Shown here in pieces: positions 25,793 to 37,428 of a stretch of DNA of 64,000 nucleotides; position 1 is the first letter of the stretch; every line of letters begins with the position of its first letter. This DNA comes from Finegoldia magna ATCC 29328. GTDB taxonomy: Bacteria; Bacillota; Clostridia; Tissierellales; Peptoniphilaceae. The DNA is taken from assembly GCF_000010185.1 (NCBI RefSeq), contig NC_010376.1:1187501-1251500 (forward strand), given 5' to 3'. Both the position numbers and the translations under genes were made by a program. The notes beneath the pieces are model-generated. The model searched no databases, was not told the DNA's origin, and was given only the letters and a program-made list of their open reading frames with translations.

Positions 25793-26640
25793 GATTTTGC
25801 CTCCATAGCTTTTTTGATGCTTTCATAAGCTTGTTCTACATTTAAACAATCTGTTTTAACGTCGAATCCTTTTTCTTTCAGTCTTCTGACTACTTGTGTG
25901 GATTGTGGAATGCTAAGTCCAATTTGTTTTAGTTCTTTTTCCTTACTAAACACAACTTCTGGAGTATCATCCATGAAGATTTGACTTTTGTCGATAACAA
26001 TTACTCTGTTGCAAAGTTTTGCGATATCTTCCATGCTATGACTTACTAAAATAACTGTCATATCTTCTCTTTCGAAAAGTTGTTTTATTTGATTTAAAAT
26101 CATATCTCGACCCAATGGATCAAGCCCTGCAGTTGGTTCGTCCAATACCAAAAACTTAGGTTTCATCGCCAAAACGCCAGCGATTGCAACTCTTCTTTTT
26201 TGACCACCAGATAATTCAAATGGTGATTTTTCTTTCATGTGTTCTACATCTAATCCAACAGCATCACATGCCCATTCTACACGTTCTTTGATTTCTTCAT
26301 CTGTTAGTCCCAAATTTTTTGGTCCAAATTCAATATCCTTGTAGCATGTCTCCTCAAACAATTGATATTCTGGATATTGAAATACTAATCCAACATTTTT
26401 TCTGATATCTGTTTTGACTTTTGTTCTTGTTGATATCCCATCGACAATTACATCTCCACTTGTAGGTTCTAGTAATCCATTCAAGTGTTGTGCAAGAGTT
26501 GATTTACCACTACCAGTGTGTCCTATTATACCGATAAATTCTCCAAGATTAATCTCCAAATTGATATCTTTGAGAGCGACTTTTTCAAAAGGATTTGATT
26601 TGTTATAAATATGTTCTAAATTTTTGCATTCTATCTTCAT
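25789..26640 (-). CDS. ecfA2: ECF transporter ATPase EcfA2
   Basis: 283 residues. Walker A GHTGSGKST, signature LSGGQKRRVAIAG, Walker B FLVLDEPTAGLDP. The family-typical FEETCYKDIEFGPKNLG segment follows the Q-loop. ATG at 26640 is preferred over GTG at 26649, because TTAGGTGA, which overlaps the ecfA1 stop, gives proper spacing. It pairs with EcfA1 as heterodimer and drives EcfT. Confidence 0.95.
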   Translation of the reverse strand: MKIECKNLEHIYNKSNPFEKVALKDINLEINLGEFIGIIGHTGSGKSTLAQHLNGLLEPTSGDVIVDGISTRTKVKTDIRKNVGLVFQYPEYQLFEETCYKDIEFGPKNLGLTDEEIKERVEWACDAVGLDVEHMKEKSPFELSGGQKRRVAIAGVLAMKPKFLVLDEPTAGLDPLGRDMILNQIKQLFEREDMTVILVSHSMEDIAKLCNRVIVIDKSQIFMDDTPEVVFSKEKELKQIGLSIPQSTQVVRRLKEKGFDVKTDCLNVEQAYESIKKAMEAKS

Positions 26641-26649
26641 ACCTATCAC

Positions 26650-27483
26650 CTAACATTCTCCCAAAGCTTCTACAAGTTCGTCAACAGTTAGGACATCACG
26701 TCTCACATTAATATTTGATTTATTTAAAAGATAACTAATTTCAGTAGGTTCTGGAACATCAAGTCCAATTTCTTTCATTTGCTCCACATTTGAGAAAACT
26801 TCCCTCGGAGTTCCTTCTAGAACCACATCTCCCTCATTAATGACAATTATTCTGTCTGCATTTACACACTCTTCCATGTAATGTGTAATATGGATTATTG
26901 TTTTGCCCATTTCTCTTAGTTTCAAAACAGTATCCAAAATATCTTTTCTTCCTTGAGGATCAAGCATTGCTGTTGGCTCGTCCATTAACAAACATTTTGG
27001 ATTCATCGCAAGTATGCCAGCAATAGCAATTCTTTGTTTTTGACCACCAGACAACAGTGCTGGAGAATGTCTCTTGTACTCAGTCATTCCTACAAGTTCA
27101 AGGCAATCATCTACTCTTTTGCGAAGTTCTTCTCTTGGTACTCCCAAATTTTCTGGTCCAAATGCAACATCTTCTTCAACTATTGTAGCTACCAATTGGT
27201 TATCTGGATTTTGAAATACCATTCCGCACATCTCGCGAATATTCCACAAATTATCATCATCTTTTGTGTTCATATTCCCAACTAAAATATCGCCTTCTGT
27301 TGGAATGAATTGAGCATTGATGAGTTTGGCTAGTGTAGATTTTCCAGATCCGTTGTGACCCAATACGCAGATGAATTCTCCTTCTTTAATATCTATGTTT
27401 AAGTTCTTTAAAACTTTTTTTGATGAACCTTCATATTGAAAACTTAAGTTTTTTATTTCTATGATGTTTGTATCTTTTTTCAT
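26650..27483 (-). CDS. ecfA1: ECF transporter ATPase EcfA1
   Basis: 277 residues. Walker A GHNGSGKST, signature [13 protein letters not shown], Walker B LLMDEPTAMLDP, plus the VATIVEEDVAFGPENLG stretch typical of EcfA1. AAGGAG lies 5 nt before ATG at 27483; TTG at 27486 is too close. Only about 20 bp separate it from the rpoC terminator, with no promoter visible, so it may depend on read-through from rpoBC or on a promoter within rpoC. Confidence 0.95.
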   Translation of the reverse strand: MKKDTNIIEIKNLSFQYEGSSKKVLKNLNIDIKEGEFICVLGHNGSGKSTLAKLINAQFIPTEGDILVGNMNTKDDDNLWNIREMCGMVFQNPDNQLVATIVEEDVAFGPENLGVPREELRKRVDDCLELVGMTEYKRHSPALLSGGQKQRIAIAGILAMNPKCLLMDEPTAMLDPQGRKDILDTVLKLREMGKTIIHITHYMEECVNADRIIVINEGDVVLEGTPREVFSNVEQMKEIGLDVPEPTEISYLLNKSNINVRRDVLTVDELVEALGEC

Positions 27484-27502
27484 CAAAACTCCTTAATTTT
27501 AG

Positions 27503-27532
27503 AAAAAAAGGGATGCAAATTCACATCCCTTA
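27503..27532 (-). terminator. rpoC terminator
   Basis: Minus-strand stem AAGGGATG / CATCCCTT with an 8-nt loop followed by seven T, starting 11 bp after the rpoC stop and ending just before the ecfA1 ribosome binding site. Confidence 0.87.
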
Positions 27533-27543
27533 ATTCTTAAATA

Positions 27544-30500
27544 TTATTTATCTTCATCTTGTAATGATTCGTAATTTCCAGATATTATAGTAGATTCTTC
27601 AGCTTCTTCAGAATCATTTGACGCTTGTGCTTTTTCAGCTTCAATCATATCATCTTCAGCTTTACCATCATAATCTACTTCAATTCTGTCATATTTTGCT
27701 ATTCCTGTACCAGCAGGTATTAATTTACCAATTATTACATTTTCTTTTAAGCCTATTAAGTGATCTACTTTTCCTTTAATAGATGTTTCTGTTAATACTC
27801 TTGTAGTTTCTTGGAATGATGCTGCAGACAAGAAACTTTCAGTTGCAAGTGATGCTTTTGTGATACCCATCAAGGAATGAGTTCCTGTTGCCGGAGTTTT
27901 TCCTTCTTTGATAAGTTGTTCATTAGTCATCTTGAAATCTCTTGCATCTACTACGCTGCCTGATAAGAATCCTGAATCGCCACTTTCTTCAACTTTGATT
28001 TTGCTCATCATTTGTCTGATTATAATTTCGATGTGCTTATCATCAATGTCTACACCTTGTAGTCTGTAAACTTTTTGAACTTCTCTAATTATATAATCAC
28101 GAACGCCTTCTGCTCCGTTAACTCTTAGAATATCTTGTGGATTGATTGAACCTTCTGTTAATGGTTCACCTTTTTCTACATGATCTCCCTCGTTAACTCT
28201 GATGTGAGCGCCGTATGGAATTTGATAAACTTGTTCTTCTCCGTCTTCACTAGTTACGATTACATCATTTCTCTTCTTGTTTTCTTGAATTTTTACAGTA
28301 CCTTCTATTTCAGTAATGTAAGCAAGTCCTTTTGGTTTACGAGCTTCAAATAACTCTTCAACTCTAGGAAGACCTGATGTGATTCCTACTCCGGCGATAC
28401 CACCTGAGTGGAAAGTTCTCATTGTCAATTGCGTACCCGGTTCACCGATTGATTGTGCAGCGATAATACCAACTGCTTCACCAATGTTTACTGGCTTACC
28501 AGTAGCTAAGTTTCTTCCGTAACATTTAGCACAAACACCGTGTTTCATCTTACATCCAAGAACACTTCTTACTTTAACTTCTTTGATACCTTTTGATTCT
28601 ATTCTTTCAGCGATTGCTTCATTAATCATATCATTTTTATGAACAATGATTTCTCCAGTATCCAAATCAAGAATATCTTCAAATGCATATCTACCGATAA
28701 TTCTAGATTTTAAATCTTCAACTTGTCTGTTTCCGTCTTTGATTTCTTTTGCAACTATATACTCATCAGTACCACAATCATCTTCAGTTATGATAACATC
28801 TTGTGATACATCTACAAGTCTTCTTGTCAAATATCCAGAGTCCGCAGTTCTAAGAGCTGTATCTGATAGACCTTTTCTTGAACCGTGAGTTGAAATAAAG
28901 AACTCTTGTACGGAAAGACCTTCACGGAAGTTTGATGTGATAGGAATTTCGATTGTGTTACCAGCAGTATCGGACATAAGACCACGCATACCACCTAATT
29001 GTCTGATTTGGTTTTCACTACCACGGGCTCCAGAAACGGCCATGATATTCAAGTTGTTGTCGGCAGGAAGATTTGTCATCAACGCTCTAGTTACATCTTT
29101 AATACATTGTTCCCAAATTTCGATAACTTTCTTGTATCTTTCTTCGTTAGTAATATCCCCTTGAAGATAGATATCTTGAACCATATCAATTCTTTGTTCT
29201 GCTTGTTCAATAATTCCCTTCTTAGAATCAGGAATTGTAATATCTCCCATTGATATTGTCAATGCACCGATTGTGGAATACTTGTATCCCATAGACTTAA
29301 TGTAGTCTAACAATTCAGCAGTTCTGATATTTCCATATCTTCTGAAAGTTAAATCAATAATTTTAGATAGCATTTTCTTATCAACTTGTAAATCAACTTC
29401 AAGTGAGTATGGATCTTCATTTCTATTTACCATTCCCAAATCTTGAGGGATTCCTTCGTTGAAAATAAATCTACCGACAGTGCTTTCTACAATTTTACTT
29501 GTTCCATCGTTATTTACACTGTTACGTCTAACTTTTACTATTGTTTGCAATGTTACATAATGCATTGCATAAGCCAACATCATTTCATCAATATCTTTGA
29601 AGATTAAGCCTTCGCCTTTTTGACCTTCTTTTCTAGTAGTCATATAGAATGAACCCAATACCATATCTTGTGAAGGAGTTGTAATTGGCTTACCATCTTT
29701 TGGTGCAAGGATGTTATTTGTACTTAACATCAAAAGTCTAGCTTCTGCTTGTGCTTCTGGTGAAAGTGGCAAATGGACTGCCATTTGGTCACCGTCAAAG
29801 TCCGCATTGTATGCAGTACATACCAATGGGTGAAGTTTGATAGCTTTTCCTTCAACTAATATTGGTTCAAATGCTTGAATACCAAGTCTGTGCAATGTCG
29901 GTGCACGGTTTAATAATACTGGATGATCGACTATAATATCTTCCAAAACATCCCACACTTTGTCGTTTTCTCTTTCTACTAATTTCTTAGCGTTTTTAAC
30001 GTTGTGTGAAATTTCTCTCTTAACTAATTCTCTAATTACAAATGGTTTGAATAATTCAAGAGCCATTTTCTTAGGAAGACCGCATTGATAGAATTTCAAA
30101 TTTGGTCCGATAACTATTACTGAACGACCAGAATAGTCAACTCTCTTACCTAACAAGTTTTGTCTGAAACGACCAGATTTACCTTTTAACATATCTGACA
30201 AACTCTTCAATGGTCTGTTGCCAGGTCCTGTTACAGGTTTTCCACGTCTACCATTATCAATAAGAGCATCTACTGCTTCTTGAAGCATTCTTTTTTCGTT
30301 TCTTACAATGATTTCAGGAGATCCAATATCCAATAATCTTTTTAGACGATTGTTTCTGTTGATAACTCTTCTGTATAAATCATTCAAATCACTTGTAGCA
30401 AATCTTCCGCCTTCAAGTTGTACCATTGGTCTGATATCTGGTGGAATTACTGGAATTACATCCATAATCATCCATGATGGATCATTTTTTGATTCGATAA

Positions 30501-31152
30501 ATGCTTCAACAACTTCAAGTCTTCTTAAAATTCTAACTTTCTTTTGTCCAGTTGATCCTTCAAAAGTTTCAGTTAAGTTTTTGTATTCTTCTTGTAAGTC
30601 TATCTTTTGAAGAAGTTCTTTTATTGCTTCAGCTCCCATTTTGGCTCTGAAATCAACATCTTCTTCGTACTTGTCACAATATTCTTCGTATTCTTGTTCA
30701 GTTAATAATTGTTTTTCATATAAATCAGTCTTACCTGGATCTATAACTACAAATGATGCAAAATAAAGTACTTTTTCAAGTGCTCTAGGACTCATATCCA
30801 ATAACAATCCCATACGTGATGGAATTCCTTTGAAATACCAAATATGACTTACAGGAGTTGCAAGTTCAATGTGGCCCATTCTTTCACGTCTAACTTTTGA
30901 TTTTGTAACTTCTACACCACATTTTTCGCATACAATGCCCTTGTATCTTATTCTTTTGTACTTACCACAATTACATTCGTAATCTTTTGTAGGTCCAAAT
31001 ATTTTTTCACAGAATAAACCTTCTTTTTCAGGTTTTAATGTTCTATAATTTATAGTTTCTGGTTTTTTAACTTCTCCCCAAGACCATTGTCTAATTTTGT
31101 CTGGTGAAGCCAAACCAATTTTCATAGCTTCAAAAGTATTTTTTTGTACCAA
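27544..31152 (-). CDS. rpoC: DNA-directed RNA polymerase subunit beta'
   Basis: 1202 residues. The N-terminal zinc site ([20 protein letters not shown]), the active-site Mg2+ loop [16 protein letters not shown] and the second zinc site (CGTDEY, then [13 protein letters not shown]) are intact. The start is TTG at 31152, giving [15 protein letters not shown] as usual for Firmicutes RpoC; longer readings from 31209 would overlap rpoB. The AAGGAG site is part of a small hairpin with the start region (31151-31166). It follows rpoB by 16 bp. Confidence 0.98.
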   Translation of the reverse strand: MVQKNTFEAMKIGLASPDKIRQWSWGEVKKPETINYRTLKPEKEGLFCEKIFGPTKDYECNCGKYKRIRYKGIVCEKCGVEVTKSKVRRERMGHIELATPVSHIWYFKGIPSRMGLLLDMSPRALEKVLYFASFVVIDPGKTDLYEKQLLTEQEYEEYCDKYEEDVDFRAKMGAEAIKELLQKIDLQEEYKNLTETFEGSTGQKKVRILRRLEVVEAFIESKNDPSWMIMDVIPVIPPDIRPMVQLEGGRFATSDLNDLYRRVINRNNRLKRLLDIGSPEIIVRNEKRMLQEAVDALIDNGRRGKPVTGPGNRPLKSLSDMLKGKSGRFRQNLLGKRVDYSGRSVIVIGPNLKFYQCGLPKKMALELFKPFVIRELVKREISHNVKNAKKLVERENDKVWDVLEDIIVDHPVLLNRAPTLHRLGIQAFEPILVEGKAIKLHPLVCTAYNADFDGDQMAVHLPLSPEAQAEARLLMLSTNNILAPKDGKPITTPSQDMVLGSFYMTTRKEGQKGEGLIFKDIDEMMLAYAMHYVTLQTIVKVRRNSVNNDGTSKIVESTVGRFIFNEGIPQDLGMVNRNEDPYSLEVDLQVDKKMLSKIIDLTFRRYGNIRTAELLDYIKSMGYKYSTIGALTISMGDITIPDSKKGIIEQAEQRIDMVQDIYLQGDITNEERYKKVIEIWEQCIKDVTRALMTNLPADNNLNIMAVSGARGSENQIRQLGGMRGLMSDTAGNTIEIPITSNFREGLSVQEFFISTHGSRKGLSDTALRTADSGYLTRRLVDVSQDVIITEDDCGTDEYIVAKEIKDGNRQVEDLKSRIIGRYAFEDILDLDTGEIIVHKNDMINEAIAERIESKGIKEVKVRSVLGCKMKHGVCAKCYGRNLATGKPVNIGEAVGIIAAQSIGEPGTQLTMRTFHSGGIAGVGITSGLPRVEELFEARKPKGLAYITEIEGTVKIQENKKRNDVIVTSEDGEEQVYQIPYGAHIRVNEGDHVEKGEPLTEGSINPQDILRVNGAEGVRDYIIREVQKVYRLQGVDIDDKHIEIIIRQMMSKIKVEESGDSGFLSGSVVDARDFKMTNEQLIKEGKTPATGTHSLMGITKASLATESFLSAASFQETTRVLTETSIKGKVDHLIGLKENVIIGKLIPAGTGIAKYDRIEVDYDGKAEDDMIEAEKAQASNDSEEAEESTIISGNYESLQDEDK

Positions 31153-31166
31153 GGAGCCCTCTCCTT
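31151..31166 (-). promoter_or_regulatory. Hairpin that pairs the rpoC ribosome binding site with its start region
   Basis: On the minus strand AAGGAG-AGGG-CTCCTT forms a perfect 6-bp stem with a 4-nt loop. The 5' arm is the Shine-Dalgarno sequence; the 3' arm runs into the TTG start (31152). Folding would hide the ribosome binding site. The pairing is seen directly; a regulatory role is inferred. Confidence 0.45.
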
Positions 31167-31168
31167 TC

Positions 31169-34100
31169 TTATAGTCTATCATCGCTGCCGAATTCATTAG
31201 AATCATCATCTTCTTCTATTAATTCGACTTCTTCATTGTTTTCATCAAGTAATTTAACATCCAATGATAATGATTGAAGTTCTTTAATTAAAACTTTGAA
31301 TGATTCAGGAATTCCTGGTTCAGGAATATTTTCACCTTTAATAATCGCTTCATAAGTTTTAACACGACCTACAACATCATCTGATTTAACAGTTAAAATT
31401 TCTTGAAGAGTATGAGCTGCACCGTATGCCTCTAATGCCCAAACTTCCATTTCTCCAAATCTTTGTCCACCGAATTGAGCTTTACCACCCAATGGTTGTT
31501 GAGTTACAAGAGAGTATGGTCCAGTTGATCTAGCATGGATTTTTTCTGCAACCATGTGGTGTAGTTTTAACATATACATGTATCCTACAGTTACTGGGTT
31601 ATCGAAGTATTCTCCTGTTCTACCATCTCTTAACCAAATCTTTCCTGTTTTTGGATATCCTGCTTCTTTCAAAGCATCTTCTATTTCAAGGTCGCTTGCA
31701 CCATCAAATACTGGTGTAGCAACTTTCCAACCTAATTTACTAGCAGCAAGTCCCAAGTGAACTTCAAGTACTTGTCCGATGTTCATACGACTTGGTACCC
31801 CTAATGGGTTAAGAACTACTTGTACTGGTGTACCATCTGGTAAATATGGCATGTCTTCTTCTGGCATAATTCTAGAAACGACACCCTTGTTACCGTGACG
31901 ACCACACATTTTGTCCCCTACCATGATTTTTCTCTTAGTAGCTACGAATACTCTAACTACCTTATTAACACCTGGTGATAATTCGTCTCCGTTTGCTCTT
32001 GAATAAGTCTTAACGTCAACTACAACACCAGATTCACCATGAGGAACTCTCAATGAAGTATCTCTTACTTCTCTAGCTTTTTCGCCAAAGATTGCTCTCA
32101 ATAATCTTTCTTCAGCAGATAATTCTGTTTCTCCTTTTGGAGTAACTTTTCCTACTAAAATATCTCCTGATTTTACTTCAGCACCAATTCTTATAATTCC
32201 TTCATCGTCAAGATTCTTTCTCATATCTTCCCCAATATTTGGAATATCTTTAGTGATTTCTTCGGCTCCTAATTTTGTTTCACGAGCTTCTGATTCGTGT
32301 TCTTCTATATGAACAGATGTCAATACATCATCTACAACTAATTTTTCGTTTAATAACATCGCATCTTCGTAGTTGTAACCTTCCCATGTCATGAATGCTA
32401 TTAGGATGTTCTTACCTAAAGCCATTTCTCCCATATGAGTACTTGGACCGTCTGCGATTATATCATCAACATCAACCTTGTCACCTTTATTTACGATAGG
32501 TCTTTGGTTGAAAGTTGTACCTTGGTTTGCTTTTTTAAATTTACGAATAGTGTATTTGTCAACTTTTCTATCTTCATCACGAGTGATTTCAATAATATCT
32601 GAAGATACTTTAGTAACTGTACCTTTGTGTTTTGCTTTTACAACTACACCAGAGTCTTTTGCAGCCTTGTGTTCAATTCCTGTACCGATAATTGGTGCTT
32701 GAGTTGCCAACAATGGAACTGCTTGTCTTTGCATGTTTGAACCCATCAATGCACGAGTGGCATCGTCGTTTTCCAAGAAAGGAATCATAGCTGTACCTAC
32801 AGATACGATTTGTTGTGGACTAACGTCCATGTAGTCGATAAGTTCTCTTGGATAAATATCATTTTCGCCGTTGATACCACGACCAGAAACTCTTTCATTT
32901 ATAAATCTAGAATTTTCATCCAATGGTTCGTTTGCTTGTGCAATTATATATTTATCTTCTTCATCAGCTGTCAAATAAACAATATCTTCAGTAACTTCTC
33001 CAGTTTCTTTGTCTACACGTCTGTATGGAGTTTCTAAAAATCCATATTCATTAGTTGTAGAATAAGTTGTCATGGAAGTTATAAGACCGATATTTGGTCC
33101 TTCTGGTGTTTCTATCGGACAGATTCTACCGTAGTGAGAGTCGTGAACGTCACGCACTTCAACGCCTGCTCTGTCTCTTGACAAACCACCTGGTCCCAAA
33201 GCCGACAATCTTCTCTTGTGAGTAAGTTCTGCCAATGGGTTTGTTTGTTCCATAAATTGTGACAACTGACTTGAACCAAAGAATTCTTTGATTGCAGCAG
33301 TAACTGGACGAACGTTGATTAATGATTGTGGAGTTGCCAAGTCAGGGTCTTGTGTACTCATTCTTTCTCTTACAACTCTTTCCATTCTTGATAAACCAAT
33401 TCTGAATTGATTTTGCAACAATTCACCAATAGTTCTTACACGTCTGTTACCTAAGTGGTCGATATCATCAGTTGAACCAATTCCAAAGAATAAATTGAAT
33501 TCGTAGTTAATTGATGCCAAAATGTCTGAATGTATTATGTGAATTGGAGATAATTGATGAACATTTTCTTCAATCGCTCTTCTGATTGATTTTTCGTCAT
33601 CATTTTCTTCCAAAATCTTTTCCATAATTGGATAATAAACTTTTTCTGACAAATTCAAATCAGATAAATCCATATCCAAACCAAAACTATCCAAATCGAC
33701 AAAGTGGTTACCAATAACACGAACGCTTTGACCTTCATGTCCTACAACATCAACAACATTGATACCAGCGTTTTCGATTTCGATTGCCATTTCTTCAGTA
33801 ATCAAATCTCCTGCAGTAGCCAAAATTTCTCCTGTTGATGTATCCACAACATCTTCTTTTGCTTTTTGATTAGTAATTCTATCTCTTAAAGATAATTTTT
33901 TATTGAATTTGTAACGTCCTACCTTTGCTAAGTCGTATCTTCTACTGTCGAAGAACATGTTGTTAATCAAAGGTTCTGCACTTTCCAAGGATGCAGGATC
34001 ACCCGGCTTTAATTTCTTGTAAATTTCAATTAAAGCACTTTCTCTGTCTTTTGAAATTTCTTTTTCGAGAGTCTTTCTTAAAATTTCAGAATCTCCCATA

Positions 34101-34723
34101 GCTTCAATTATTTCATCATCAGTGTCAAATAATAAAGCTCTAAGTAATGTAGTAACAGGTAATTTTCTAGTTCTATCTATTCTAATATTCACTACACCAC
34201 TTGCATCAGTATCCATTTCAAGCCAAGCACCTCTATTTGGAATAACTGTAGATGCAAAGTTGCTGTTACCTGATTTGTCAATTTCTTCGGCGAAGTAAAC
34301 ACCAGGACTTCTTACAAGTTGGCTTACAATTACCCTTTCAGCACCATTGATGATAAATGTACCGCTGTCTGTCATCAAAGGGAAATCACCCATAAAAACT
34401 TCTTGTTCTTTTACTTCTTCTGTGTCGGTGTTAATTAATCTTACTTTCACTTTTAACGGGCAAGAATAGTTAGTATCTCTGTCTTTTGCCTCTTGGATTG
34501 TGTATTTTGGATTTTCTTCAAAATAATAATCCACAAATTCCAAAACAAGACTTCCCGCATAATCTTTAATAGGACTAATGTCTTCAAAAACTTCCTTGAT
34601 ACCTTTTTTTACAAACCAATCGAAACTGTCAGTTTGAATGCCAATAAGATTTGGAAGTCCCAAAACATTTTTGTTCCTAGAAAAGCTAACTCTGTCCGTT
34701 ACTCCATACTTTTCAGTATGCAT
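31169..34723 (-). CDS. rpoB: DNA-directed RNA polymerase subunit beta
   Basis: 1184 residues. The rifampicin-binding region reads [30 protein letters not shown], wild-type-like by eye. [13 protein letters not shown] and the C-terminal [18 protein letters not shown] are conserved. ATG at 34723 is chosen: AAGGGG lies 8 nt before it, while GTG at 34732 falls inside that site. It is transcribed from a consensus promoter just upstream; no rplJ/rplL precede it, unlike the usual arrangement. rpoC follows. Confidence 0.98.
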   Translation of the reverse strand: MHTEKYGVTDRVSFSRNKNVLGLPNLIGIQTDSFDWFVKKGIKEVFEDISPIKDYAGSLVLEFVDYYFEENPKYTIQEAKDRDTNYSCPLKVKVRLINTDTEEVKEQEVFMGDFPLMTDSGTFIINGAERVIVSQLVRSPGVYFAEEIDKSGNSNFASTVIPNRGAWLEMDTDASGVVNIRIDRTRKLPVTTLLRALLFDTDDEIIEAMGDSEILRKTLEKEISKDRESALIEIYKKLKPGDPASLESAEPLINNMFFDSRRYDLAKVGRYKFNKKLSLRDRITNQKAKEDVVDTSTGEILATAGDLITEEMAIEIENAGINVVDVVGHEGQSVRVIGNHFVDLDSFGLDMDLSDLNLSEKVYYPIMEKILEENDDEKSIRRAIEENVHQLSPIHIIHSDILASINYEFNLFFGIGSTDDIDHLGNRRVRTIGELLQNQFRIGLSRMERVVRERMSTQDPDLATPQSLINVRPVTAAIKEFFGSSQLSQFMEQTNPLAELTHKRRLSALGPGGLSRDRAGVEVRDVHDSHYGRICPIETPEGPNIGLITSMTTYSTTNEYGFLETPYRRVDKETGEVTEDIVYLTADEEDKYIIAQANEPLDENSRFINERVSGRGINGENDIYPRELIDYMDVSPQQIVSVGTAMIPFLENDDATRALMGSNMQRQAVPLLATQAPIIGTGIEHKAAKDSGVVVKAKHKGTVTKVSSDIIEITRDEDRKVDKYTIRKFKKANQGTTFNQRPIVNKGDKVDVDDIIADGPSTHMGEMALGKNILIAFMTWEGYNYEDAMLLNEKLVVDDVLTSVHIEEHESEARETKLGAEEITKDIPNIGEDMRKNLDDEGIIRIGAEVKSGDILVGKVTPKGETELSAEERLLRAIFGEKAREVRDTSLRVPHGESGVVVDVKTYSRANGDELSPGVNKVVRVFVATKRKIMVGDKMCGRHGNKGVVSRIMPEEDMPYLPDGTPVQVVLNPLGVPSRMNIGQVLEVHLGLAASKLGWKVATPVFDGASDLEIEDALKEAGYPKTGKIWLRDGRTGEYFDNPVTVGYMYMLKLHHMVAEKIHARSTGPYSLVTQQPLGGKAQFGGQRFGEMEVWALEAYGAAHTLQEILTVKSDDVVGRVKTYEAIIKGENIPEPGIPESFKVLIKELQSLSLDVKLLDENNEEVELIEEDDDSNEFGSDDRL

Positions 34724-34805
34724 ATACTTCACCCCTTATACTATCTTAAACTCCTAAATAATCTACTTTATAGCATAATTATCCATTTTTATACTGTATC
34801 TTAGA

Positions 34806-34834
34806 ATTATATAACAACAGTTTTGTTTTGTCAA
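34806..34834 (-). promoter_or_regulatory. rpoBC promoter (TTGACA-17-TATAAT)
   Basis: Perfect consensus: -35 at 34829-34834, 17-nt spacer, -10 at 34806-34811 on the minus strand, leaving a leader of about 75 nt before rpoB. Confidence 0.88.
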
Positions 34835-34879
34835 TTATTTTTTTATTAAATTTCGGCTATTTTTCATGTTTAAAATAAA

Positions 34880-34915
34880 AAAACTCACAAAACAAAAAAA
34901 ATCATTTTGTGAGTT
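34880..34915 (-). terminator. Terminator of the rsmI-nurA-herA-thioesterase operon
   Basis: Minus-strand stem AACTCACAAAA / TTTTGTGAGTT followed by TTTTTT, directly after the thioesterase stop and upstream of the rpoBC promoter. Confidence 0.87.
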
Positions 34916-34919
34916 AAAT

Positions 34920-35606
34920 TTATTTCGTAATTTTTATTATTGTTTTCAATACTCCATTAGAGATTAATTTGAAATAAATATTCGAATCTTCTACCAATTT
35001 ATAAATTTCAACAGTTTCATCTAATTTAAGTTCTTTTTTATATACAACTTCCACTTTTTTAATCGTGTCATCATCCAGATAATTTTCAATCCATTCTATA
35101 TATCTCGCATTATTTGCATGAAAGTTATAATCAATGTCTGTTTTTCTTACAGTGTATTCTCCACATTTCTCATAATTACCATCTATCAATTCCACATCTT
35201 TTTCTAGCACTTCATATCCATCTTCTCTGCCATAAATCTTTCCCAGTTCATCCGTTATTCTCATCGGAAGCTTTTTCTCACGATTTACTAGTAACCATTT
35301 TGTTTTTGCTCTTACAATTAGTTTGTCATTTCTGAAAGCATCGTAGTTACGAAAGGCGTAGAATTTTCTAGTATAAGTGTGGTAAGTTTGTATTGTCAAA
35401 TCGTCAAATTTTTCTGGCATATCATATATGTCAACATCCCATTGATAAATAATCCAACTTCCATTCAAATCTTTGAGTTTTTCTTTAAGAATTTCTTCTT
35501 GTTTCATAGAACATTCCAACATATAATCAAATAATTTGTTCAATCTGATTTTTGAATTTGTCCCACAAAAAACATTCATAACTTTTGTATTCAAACTAAC
35601 TTTCAT
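34920..35606 (-). CDS. Acyl-ACP thioesterase family protein
   Basis: 228 residues, about the size of bacterial acyl-ACP thioesterases (PF01643, two hot-dog halves). SWIIYQWDVDIYDMPEKFDD followed by IQTYHTYTRKFYAFRNY is characteristic of the first half; DYNFHANNARYIEW, with its N-x-H-x-N pattern, begins the second and holds expected catalytic residues. The enzyme would release free fatty acids from acyl carrier protein. It is the last gene of the rsmI-nurA-herA operon, two bases after herA, an unusual partner for DNA-repair genes. A terminator follows. Confidence 0.88.
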   Translation of the reverse strand: MKVSLNTKVMNVFCGTNSKIRLNKLFDYMLECSMKQEEILKEKLKDLNGSWIIYQWDVDIYDMPEKFDDLTIQTYHTYTRKFYAFRNYDAFRNDKLIVRAKTKWLLVNREKKLPMRITDELGKIYGREDGYEVLEKDVELIDGNYEKCGEYTVRKTDIDYNFHANNARYIEWIENYLDDDTIKKVEVVYKKELKLDETVEIYKLVEDSNIYFKLISNGVLKTIIKITK

Positions 35607-35607
35607 A

Positions 35608-37428
35608 TTATTCCTCTTTTAAAAAGTAACTTTCTCCCATGATAGATTTTTTCTTTAATATATAACCATCATCGCTGAGTTTATTTAATTTACTTTCCAA
35701 TTCACTAACACTTATTTTGATATTGTGCTTTTCTTCGATTATCTTACAAATTCTGAACAAATCAAGAGTTATTGGAAATACATTGTCTTCTTTTAGCATT
35801 TTAAATAGTTCCATATCCGATTCGTTTTTCTTTTGAACATTTATTTGTAGCATTCGATACATCTCGTCAAACGGATTTTTGAATTTCGGTTGTGTAGTGT
35901 ATGCAAGTCTAATTCTTGCAAACAATGTTTTTCCGATTTGAGCTTGAGAGATAAATACATCACCATTCGATAGATATGGAAGTCTTCTTATTTCTTCTGA
36001 GGACAAATCAGTTTCTTTTCTGATAACTTCAAGGTCTTTTTCAGTTGATATTCTGAAAATAAATTTTGTGGATAACTGTGCAATTGTAGTCTGCTCGATT
36101 GCTGCCATTCTTTGGGAAGCTAGTATGAGAAAAACTCCGTATTTTCTACCTTCTTGGGCGATTTCTTTAATTATTCTTCTTGTAACAGATATTTGATCGC
36201 TACCACAGAAGTTGTGAGCTTCATCAAAAACCATACAAATAATCGGAAAATATTCGCTAGTCATTGCATCTACATATCTTCTTCTTTTTCTATAACAAGT
36301 ATTCACTGCGTACGATGCGTACAAGTTTAGCATTTTTTGCGTACCTTGAATTATAACTGTTTTGCCGTCTACCAATGCTTCGAAAAGCTTTTGTGAAGTG
36401 TTCAAGAATATATCTGTGTTTAAAAGTCTGTTGAATCTTCTGATAACAGCTTGTAATGAATCAACATTTACAAGTTGCGAAAATCTTTCATAGTATCCTG
36501 TAGTGTCTTCCTCCTTATCTGATAATGCTTTGGATATTGTTGTCAAATAATCTAAAAACGCATTTGCGCTGGATTGTGTGATCGAATCTTTGTCAATGAT
36601 AGCTTCATAAGCAGATTTCATCGATTCTGTGAGTTCTCCTTGTGTTTCTATCAAACTTATAAGCTCATATCTGTTCAAATCGGGAAAATTAATTCCCAAA
36701 TCTTCCCCAACTTTTAAAACTTCAAATTTGTCAGAAAAATCAACCCCATAATTTTCAAGCGTCCTATCCTTAAACACCATTTGATTGTGTGGATCAAACA
36801 CAATTGTTGGGACAGATTTCTTCATCAATTCCTCGATAACTACTCGTAACCCGTATGATTTACCAGATCCTGATCCACCAAAAATACCAATATGCGGATA
36901 TTCAATCATGTTGTAATAGTTAAATAAATAGACCAATTCTTCTTGATTGTGGATTTGTTGATTGGAATCCATTATTTTAAGCAAATTTTTATATTCATTT
37001 GGACAAGTATTATAAATTTCTTCTGTGTTTTTAATAATTCCAATTTCAAGCGATTTATCAATAGTTCCTGAATAAAATAAGTGTTTAATTTCATCGAATT
37101 TTGGTTTTCTAACAGTAGATCCTGCTTCTATCGCAAAGGCTGGATCGTCCATAACTCTTAATTTGTAAATATATTTGATTCCTTCAGAAATATTGTAGCC
37201 AACTGCTTGAAGTTTGAGAATTTGTTCTTTGGTTATGTAAGAATCAGCGGTATTTGATTCCATAAACTCGTTAACACTATGTGTTTCTGTAACTTGGCAT
37301 AAAATATCTCCTTGTTTCGAGTCTTCTACAATCATGTACTCGTTGATTCTTAGTCTATCGTATTTACTAGCCACGTAACATTCGATTTGATCGGTCATTC
37401 CGACAACTCTAAAATCTAAATCATTCAT
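35608..37428 (-). CDS. herA: HerA-like DNA translocase ATPase
   Basis: 606 residues. An N-terminal HAS-barrel-like region is followed by a P-loop (GGSGSGKS, 184-191) in a DUF87/HerA-FtsK domain. The Walker B segment is CMVFDEAHNF near 400, and the ILASQRMAAIEQTTIAQL sensor stretch and arginine finger region follow. The last ~65 residues look like a winged helix. HerA forms hexameric pumps that work with the nuclease NurA in DNA end resection in archaea; bacterial pairs are sporadic. The start overlaps the nurA stop by one base (TAATG). Confidence 0.88.
   Translation of the reverse strand: MNDLDFRVVGMTDQIECYVASKYDRLRINEYMIVEDSKQGDILCQVTETHSVNEFMESNTADSYITKEQILKLQAVGYNISEGIKYIYKLRVMDDPAFAIEAGSTVRKPKFDEIKHLFYSGTIDKSLEIGIIKNTEEIYNTCPNEYKNLLKIMDSNQQIHNQEELVYLFNYYNMIEYPHIGIFGGSGSGKSYGLRVVIEELMKKSVPTIVFDPHNQMVFKDRTLENYGVDFSDKFEVLKVGEDLGINFPDLNRYELISLIETQGELTESMKSAYEAIIDKDSITQSSANAFLDYLTTISKALSDKEEDTTGYYERFSQLVNVDSLQAVIRRFNRLLNTDIFLNTSQKLFEALVDGKTVIIQGTQKMLNLYASYAVNTCYRKRRRYVDAMTSEYFPIICMVFDEAHNFCGSDQISVTRRIIKEIAQEGRKYGVFLILASQRMAAIEQTTIAQLSTKFIFRISTEKDLEVIRKETDLSSEEIRRLPYLSNGDVFISQAQIGKTLFARIRLAYTTQPKFKNPFDEMYRMLQINVQKKNESDMELFKMLKEDNVFPITLDLFRICKIIEEKHNIKISVSELESKLNKLSDDGYILKKKSIMGESYFLKEE

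Noticed and set aside
31153-31209. Longer N-terminus of RpoC overlapping rpoB
   Set aside because: The extra residues have no match to RpoC, and a Shine-Dalgarno site lies right before TTG at 31152.
34724-34732. GTG start for rpoB
   Set aside because: The GTG is part of the AAGGGGTG Shine-Dalgarno sequence; ATG at 34723 has correct spacing and matches the family N-terminus.
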